From: Isotricha intestinalis
Lineage: Eukaryota; Ciliophora; Litostomatea; Vestibuliferida; Isotrichidae
Length of the DNA: 11,530 nt
Direction: 5' to 3'
NCBI GenBank assembly: GCA_023807065.1
Contig: JAJJLU010001023.1
Location: forward strand, 1-11,530
In this document: positions 6,976 to 11,530 of the stretch, piece after piece
How positions within the stretch are numbered: the stretch's first letter is position 1
How the letters are laid out: every line of letters starts with the position of its first letter
Notes under the pieces: model-generated
The model's input: only the letters and a program-made list of their open reading frames with translations
Databases searched by the model: none
What the model was told of the DNA's origin: nothing
Program-made: the position numbers and the translations under genes

Positions 6976-8568
6976 ATGTTAAATTCTTATCTTTCTAATA
7001 ATTCTTCTGGGTTTAATTTATATAAGAAAAAATCTCCTTCTTTTATTAATTCTCATTCATCATCTAAAATAATGAATCGAAATAAGTCTATTGGAAATAA
7101 TAAAGAAAAAGATTCAAAAAATAAAATTTTAATTCCTCAAAAACAGAGTTTTATTAAACAGAAGAATTATTCTAGTAATAAATTAAATCATTCTGAAATA
7201 AATACGAATAAACAAATAAAATTTAAGAAACAAGCTTCTTCTTCTTTTTATAATACTAAAATGAATTATTCTACTTTTGATAATTCTTTTTTAAATGATA
7301 AAAATAATTCTGTTTCTATTTGTCAAGATAAATATAAAATTTTCAATAACTCTCAAACAAATGAAAATAAAGAAACTTTTGATCAAAAATTTAAAAGGAA
7401 AAAAATATTCTCAGTTTTCACCAACGATTTAATTCAAAATGAATCTTTAGGAAAAAATACAACAACTGACAATAAATTTCAAAATTATAATAAACTTAAT
7501 GATATAGATATTGATACAAAAGAAAATAATTTTAAAAAGCTTTTGAAAAATACTTTAATGAATAGTGGAAGTATGTTTAATATTAACAACAATACAATGA
7601 AAGAACAACCATTGAAATTATATAAAGAAAATACTATAAATAATAATGATAATAATGTATCATATTTTCAAACAGATCAAAATAATCAGAAAAAATTTTC
7701 AAGTTCTTTAATAAATAATCCTACATCAACTAATTTAAAAAATAATAATAATAATAATTTATCAATTTCAATTAATTCATCTAATAAAAATATATTTAAC
7801 AAAGCTGCAAAAGAAGAATTTTCACAAAAAATAAATGATATTCAAATTAATTTAGAAAAAAATTTAATAGAAAATACAACAAATTCTAAAAGTAAAAAAT
7901 ATAATACAATAAAACATGCATTTGAAGATTTATTAGTGTTATTACAAAATAAAAAGCCAAATCATACTTTAAATAATTTATTACAAAAACTACTTATTGG
8001 ATACCATGAAGTAGTAAGTTCTTTTTCACTTGAAAATAGAGAATTAAAACAAATGAATATGTTATTAAAAGAAAAAAATGAAAAAGTGGAAAATTCTCTT
8101 TTAGAAACAATAAAGAAAATAAATTGTAAAAAAAAAGAAGTTGATTTTTTAAAGAAAAAAATTTCTACAATGTCACTTGATACTGATTCAAATACTAATC
8201 ATATTATTAATTCTAATGATATTGAAAATAATAATAATATTATTTCTAATCTTTCAATTTTTGAAAAAGGAACTGAAAATGAAAAAATATATAAAATAAA
8301 TAAAAATAATTTAGATGATTTAGAAGCTTTATATTTCTTTGATAAAATTAAAGTTAAACATAGAAGATCTATGAGTCATAATATTCCTTTTTTAAAATTA
8401 AAAAAAGATGAAAAAATGTTAAAATCATCTCCAAATAAAAACAATTTTAATTATAAATTTATTCATCATATAAATAATAAAAGTGATAATTTTCTTTATG
8501 AAAATAATAACAAAAAATATATTTCAAATTTAAATATAATTAAAAACCAAATCAATAAATTTAAATAA
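6976..8568 (+). CDS. Asn-rich protein with conserved-looking helical core, 530 residues
   Basis: I do not recognise the family. Residues 1-300 are low-complexity and disordered (Asn, Ser, Lys), with poly-Asn runs from AAT/AAC repeats such as the one around 7741-7758. A structured block starts near residue 310: KHAFEDLLVLLQ, then LNNLLQKLLIGYHEVVSSFS and ENRELKQMNMLLKEKNEKVE, running into a coiled coil to about 396. A second compact block at 446-470 reads LDDLEALYFFDKIKVKHRRS, followed by SMSHNIPF; the HRRSMS part resembles a basophilic kinase site (inference). The rest is Asn/Lys-rich tail. No membrane segment or catalytic motif is seen. The contrast between the two blocks and the simple surroundings suggests the blocks carry the function, probably binding or scaffolding. 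The start is the first ATG after an A-rich leader. It converges on the membrane protein gene with 50 bases between stops. Confidence 0.8.
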   Translation: MLNSYLSNNSSGFNLYKKKSPSFINSHSSSKIMNRNKSIGNNKEKDSKNKILIPQKQSFIKQKNYSSNKLNHSEINTNKQIKFKKQASSSFYNTKMNYSTFDNSFLNDKNNSVSICQDKYKIFNNSQTNENKETFDQKFKRKKIFSVFTNDLIQNESLGKNTTTDNKFQNYNKLNDIDIDTKENNFKKLLKNTLMNSGSMFNINNNTMKEQPLKLYKENTINNNDNNVSYFQTDQNNQKKFSSSLINNPTSTNLKNNNNNNLSISINSSNKNIFNKAAKEEFSQKINDIQINLEKNLIENTTNSKSKKYNTIKHAFEDLLVLLQNKKPNHTLNNLLQKLLIGYHEVVSSFSLENRELKQMNMLLKEKNEKVENSLLETIKKINCKKKEVDFLKKKISTMSLDTDSNTNHIINSNDIENNNNIISNLSIFEKGTENEKIYKINKNNLDDLEALYFFDKIKVKHRRSMSHNIPFLKLKKDEKMLKSSPNKNNFNYKFIHHINNKSDNFLYENNNKKYISNLNIIKNQINKFK

Positions 8569-8618
8569 TAATTTAAAATTTTTATAAAAAACAAAAATTA
8601 AATATTAAATCTCTTAAT

Positions 8619-9377
8619 TTATTCCTCTTTACTTTTAAGATCACTCATTTCAATATTTTGGTCTTCAGGTTTTACAGGTTGTTTCTTTTTCATATATTTA
8701 TTTAACATAAAAATAAGAAGAGACATAAAAAAAGGAGTACATAAAGTAATACCTAATCCTTGAACAGTATAGCTAATTAAAGTATATTGATAATCTGGAT
8801 ATACTGAACAAAAAATAGAACAATAATACATTGAAAAAAGCATAATTATTGCAATAACATAACAATATTTTTTAATTATTTTATCTGATTTATCTTGATT
8901 ATAAGCATAATTTGCAACTATCATTTGAATTAAAACACATATTACATACGAATAACAAATTCTAGGTAAAACTATAATAAGATACTCCTTAATTGAATTT
9001 ATTGGTTTAAAGTTATAAAAAATACAATTCAAAGCAAAAATCATAGAAATATATTCAATGATATAAGTTAATTTAATAATAAAGTTAACACCAGTTTTTC
9101 GAAATAATGCAATTACTTTATGTCTATTTTTTAATATTTCCCAATAACTATCTTTATTAATTTCAGGTTCTGGATAAGTTGTATGAGATTTTTGACTAAA
9201 ATATAAAAGCATAAGTAAACTATTTGTAATTCCTAAAAAAAATTGAACAATCATACCATAATTCATTGATACTTTAGTAAAATTTTTTGATAAATGTATA
9301 TTTGTATCATAGGGTGTTACTTTAAAACTAGTTAACATTTCTCCTACTGAAGGAACAATATTATCAAAAAGTGGCAT
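8619..9377 (-). CDS. Multi-pass membrane protein (five helices), possibly polycystin-1-like
   Basis: This 252-residue protein has five hydrophobic stretches: about 40-60 (GMIVQFFLGITNSLLMLLYF), 99-121, 131-155, 170-193 and 199-226. They are followed by a basic KYMKKKQPVK and a charged cytosolic-type tail. A polar loop lies at 61-98, with no cleavable signal peptide. The segment from WEILKNRHKVIALF through IIKLTYIIEYISMIFALN-IFY recalls the first membrane part of polycystin-1/REJ-type proteins, where HPLL-IF is followed by an R-L-R/TY helix; several large ciliate membrane proteins end this way (family knowledge, from memory). If so, this is a small stand-alone version lacking the ectodomain. 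The match is weak and it may simply be an unclassified membrane protein. The ATG has an unusually non-A context (TTCGATG), but an in-frame stop just upstream leaves it as the first possible start; M14 is an alternative. It shares a 103-base divergent promoter with the RING gene. Confidence 0.8.
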   Translation of the reverse strand: MPLFDNIVPSVGEMLTSFKVTPYDTNIHLSKNFTKVSMNYGMIVQFFLGITNSLLMLLYFSQKSHTTYPEPEINKDSYWEILKNRHKVIALFRKTGVNFIIKLTYIIEYISMIFALNCIFYNFKPINSIKEYLIIVLPRICYSYVICVLIQMIVANYAYNQDKSDKIIKKYCYVIAIIMLFSMYYCSIFCSVYPDYQYTLISYTVQGLGITLCTPFFMSLLIFMLNKYMKKKQPVKPEDQNIEMSDLKSKEE

Positions 9378-9480
9378 CGAAAAATTCTTAATTTAATTAA
9401 TTAATAATATTTATTTATTGTTAGGATATATTAATTTATTTAATAAAATTTATCCTAAATATATAATAAATAATTAAAAA
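9378..9480. promoter_or_regulatory. Divergent promoter region with inverted TTAGGATA motif
   Basis: These 103 bases separate the starts of the membrane protein (minus) and RING gene (plus). They contain TTAGGATA at 9421-9428 and its exact reverse complement TATCCTAA at 9451-9458, separated by 22 A/T bases. The same word occurs in the divergent spacer at 742-750. Two facing copies between two divergent genes would suit a shared regulator (inference). Confidence 0.5.
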
Positions 9481-11130
9481 ATGGGGAATCAAATAAAAAA
9501 ATTAACTTCAATATCAAATGCACATAAAAATGGTTTTATCAGAATAGATACTAATATAGATAATAATTTTTCTGAAAATGAAATTTATGGTTATCAATTA
9601 ACAATAGAACCAGAATCAAGAGATTATTATTTTAAATGTCCACGTTGTCAAAAAATAATAGTTGATAATGGAATTAATGAATCAATAGAATGTGATAATT
9701 GTAAGAATTTAGTTGAAATTCCTGATAATAATTTTAATGAAATTAAAAAAGAATATTTATATCCTAAATCAGAACAAAAAAAATGTTTTGCTTATTTAAA
9801 ATGTATAAATTGTATAAATACAATATATAGACTTCTTCCATTTTCTCAAACTACAAGAATAAATACTCCTGCTTTTAAATCTATAAATTTAATTGTTAAT
9901 AGAGATAAAATCAGAGATCAAAATATATTGAATGAAAATAATAATTTTTTTATTGATTTAATGCACAATGTGATAATACCATTTTTTCAATTTAAATCAA
10001 GATTACTTCATAAAGGAAAAATTTTTAAAATAGGAGATTATGAATTTAAAGTTTCTTCAACTACTCCAAATTTAATAAGTGGAAAAATAACTTCATTAAC
10101 TTTAATTAGATGCAATGAATTTTATAGTAATTTAATTCCAATTAAAGAAGCAAATATTATAACATGCAAAAAATATGAAAATAAAACAATTCAAGAATTA
10201 AAAGAAAAAATATATTCAACACCTTATAAAAGTCAATTGAGTATTTCTAATAATACTTTAACAAGAATAAATTCAATTGATATATTTATTAGAAATTGTG
10301 TTCCTAATTATGGTGTCATAAATAATGAAACTAATTTAAAAATTCAAAATAAAAATATTGAACAAATCAATTCTTTAACTTTAGCTATTATTAAAAATGA
10401 TAATTCATTTTTAAATGATAAAAAAAATCAAAATATTATTCTTGAAAGATATTATAAACCATATTTTTTATCAGGAATGCAAAAATATATTGAAAGAGGT
10501 GATATAATAAAAATTGGAGAAATAAGATTCTTTGTATTAAAATCAAATCCAGAAAATGGTTTCATAAGTATTAATTCAAAAATATTATTTAAATTTGGAA
10601 AAACTGAAGAACAATTAAAAGATAAATTGAATTATGACTTAGAAGTTGAAAGAGAAAGAAGAAATAACAGAAGACAAAATAATGATAATGATAATAGTAA
10701 TAATAATAATAGTAATAATGAAGTAAATACTTCATCTAATAATAGAATTGAAATTAGATTTTCAAATAGAATTCAAACTTTGCATGATAGATTAAGATTA
10801 TTAAATGAATTATTTTTAGATAGAGATTTATTTTATTTAGATATTGATTTAAGTTCAAGTGAATTTTTCAAACAACAAAAAGCAGAAAGTGTAATTAGAG
10901 GATTACCAAAATTTAAAATAGATAAAAAATATTTGAGTAATTTAGAAAAGTTAGGTGAAGAATATACTAAAAAATGTGTAATTTGTATGGAAAATTATAA
11001 AGAAAACGATGAAGTCGAGACACTTCCTTGTTTTCATATTTTTCATAAAGATTGTATAGAGGAATGGTTTAATAATAATAATAATAATTGTCCAATTTGT
11101 AAAAATGATATTACTAATGAAGGGATTTAA
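9481..11130 (+). CDS. Zinc-ribbon and RING-H2 E3 ubiquitin ligase
   Basis: RING-H2 proteins transfer ubiquitin from an E2 enzyme to substrates. The C-terminal finger at residues 499-540 has all eight ligands: C499-x2-C502, C517, H519, H522, C525, C537-x2-C540 (CVICMENY, CFHIFHKDC, CPIC), with Trp529 at the usual E2-contact place. The N-terminus has a second zinc site, CPRC 53-56 with CDNC 71-74, resembling a zinc ribbon. Between them are two similar beta-rich segments, about 171-208 (SRLLHKGKIFKIGDYEFKV) and 332-376 (QKYIERGDIIKIGEIRFFV), with a pattern like the CDC48/UFD1 N-domain barrel, so they may be substrate- or cofactor-binding (tentative). An Asn-rich linker covers about 395-420, and RGLPKFKID precedes the finger as in many RING-H2 ligases. 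The protein starts MGNQ, a possible but non-ideal myristoylation site. It is the last gene before the telomere and has no membrane helix. Confidence 0.88.
   Translation: MGNQIKKLTSISNAHKNGFIRIDTNIDNNFSENEIYGYQLTIEPESRDYYFKCPRCQKIIVDNGINESIECDNCKNLVEIPDNNFNEIKKEYLYPKSEQKKCFAYLKCINCINTIYRLLPFSQTTRINTPAFKSINLIVNRDKIRDQNILNENNNFFIDLMHNVIIPFFQFKSRLLHKGKIFKIGDYEFKVSSTTPNLISGKITSLTLIRCNEFYSNLIPIKEANIITCKKYENKTIQELKEKIYSTPYKSQLSISNNTLTRINSIDIFIRNCVPNYGVINNETNLKIQNKNIEQINSLTLAIIKNDNSFLNDKKNQNIILERYYKPYFLSGMQKYIERGDIIKIGEIRFFVLKSNPENGFISINSKILFKFGKTEEQLKDKLNYDLEVERERRNNRRQNNDNDNSNNNNSNNEVNTSSNNRIEIRFSNRIQTLHDRLRLLNELFLDRDLFYLDIDLSSSEFFKQQKAESVIRGLPKFKIDKKYLSNLEKLGEEYTKKCVICMENYKENDEVETLPCFHIFHKDCIEEWFNNNNNNCPICKNDITNEGI
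11071..11088 (+). repeat. (AAT)6 microsatellite inside the RING finger
   Basis: Six perfect AAT units encode six Asn between Cys525 and Cys537. They make the sixth-to-seventh ligand spacing 11 residues instead of the more common 10. The run stays in frame and the ligands are intact. Confidence 0.85.
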
Positions 11131-11481
11131 CGGAGTAAATTCAATTATTTATTTATTAAAACTTATATTTTATTTTTGTAACATTAAAAAAATAAGTTTT
11201 AATTTGAAAAAACAATTTTAAACCATACTTATATTAATTTTATTTATTTGAATTTATTAAATTAGAAATAATTAATATTATCTTAAAATCCATTTTAAAA
11301 TAAATCTTTTTCATTTATAATTAAATAGATTATTTTATTTAATTGATTAAAAAATTTTATTAATATATATTAAATAAAACTAATAATTTCAATTATATCT
11401 TTATAATTATAAATATTTTTGTTTAAAAAATAATATTACTTTCTTTAAAAATAACTTGAAAAATTTTTTTTTTAAATTAAT
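11131..11481. other. Subtelomeric gene-free spacer
   Basis: About 350 bases separate the last stop codon from the telomere. They are almost pure A/T with frequent stops in all frames and a T run next to the telomere. There is no reading frame, no tandem subtelomeric array and no degenerate telomere repeat internal to the perfect tract. It would hold the 3' UTR and terminator of the RING gene. Confidence 0.6.
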
Positions 11482-11530
11482 GGGGATTGGGGATTGGGGA
11501 TTGGGGATTGGGGATTGGGGATTGGGGATT
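11482..11530 (+). repeat. Telomere, seven GGGGATT repeats
   Basis: Seven perfect copies of the 7-base unit GGGGATT (C-strand CCCCAAT) fill the last 49 bases of the window. The G-rich strand runs 5' to 3' toward the end, as required for a right-hand telomere. The unit is like the GGGGTT of Tetrahymena with an added A. The junction with A/T-rich DNA is abrupt, which suits de novo telomere addition at a macronuclear chromosome end. Runs of four G could form quadruplexes. Confidence 0.9.

Noticed and set aside
11482..11530. Interstitial satellite rather than telomere
   Set aside because: The array is perfect, G-strand outward, and runs exactly to the end of the window; nothing follows it.

Overview
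This window is very A+T-rich, densely packed eukaryotic DNA that runs into a chromosome end. The last 49 bases are seven perfect copies of GGGGATT, with the G-rich strand pointing outward, as at a telomere (C-strand unit CCCCAAT). Tightly spaced genes with A-rich leaders, Asn/Lys-rich proteins, at least one short GT-AG intron and a G4-type telomere suggest a ciliate macronuclear chromosome. All intact genes read with the standard code: Gln is CAA/CAG, Trp is TGG, and the ends are TAA or TGA. That would fit a standard-code lineage such as litostomes (rumen ciliates) better than Tetrahymena or Paramecium. The lineage is inference; telomere and code are seen directly.

Layout, left to right. A partial coiled-coil gene (minus, cut by the window edge) is followed by a 523-base divergent spacer and a HAD-superfamily hydrolase (plus). 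A 303-base convergent spacer leads to a broken CDC14 dual-specificity phosphatase gene (minus, 2185-3355). Next come ORC2, an origin recognition complex subunit (minus), and a coiled-coil protein diverging from it only 70 bases away (plus). Then come a coiled-coil/Cys-rich protein whose C-terminal membrane anchor is restored by removing an 88-base intron (minus), an Asn-rich protein with a helical core (plus), a five-helix membrane protein (minus), and a zinc-ribbon/RING-H2 ubiquitin ligase (plus). About 350 bases of gene-free subtelomeric DNA then lead to the telomere.

There is no operon logic: strands mostly alternate, and neighbours share either short divergent promoters (70-170 bases, 523 in one case) or short convergent 3' spacers (50-106 bases, 303 in one case). 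ORC2 and CDC14 both belong to the cell-cycle and replication machinery and lie head to tail, but CDC14 here carries two frameshifts, two in-frame TAA codons and a changed active-site motif, while every neighbour is open. This is the most notable feature. The second is the intron whose splicing decides whether the 6805-5857 gene makes a membrane-anchored or a soluble protein. No mobile element, CRISPR, tRNA, rRNA or viral gene was recognised.
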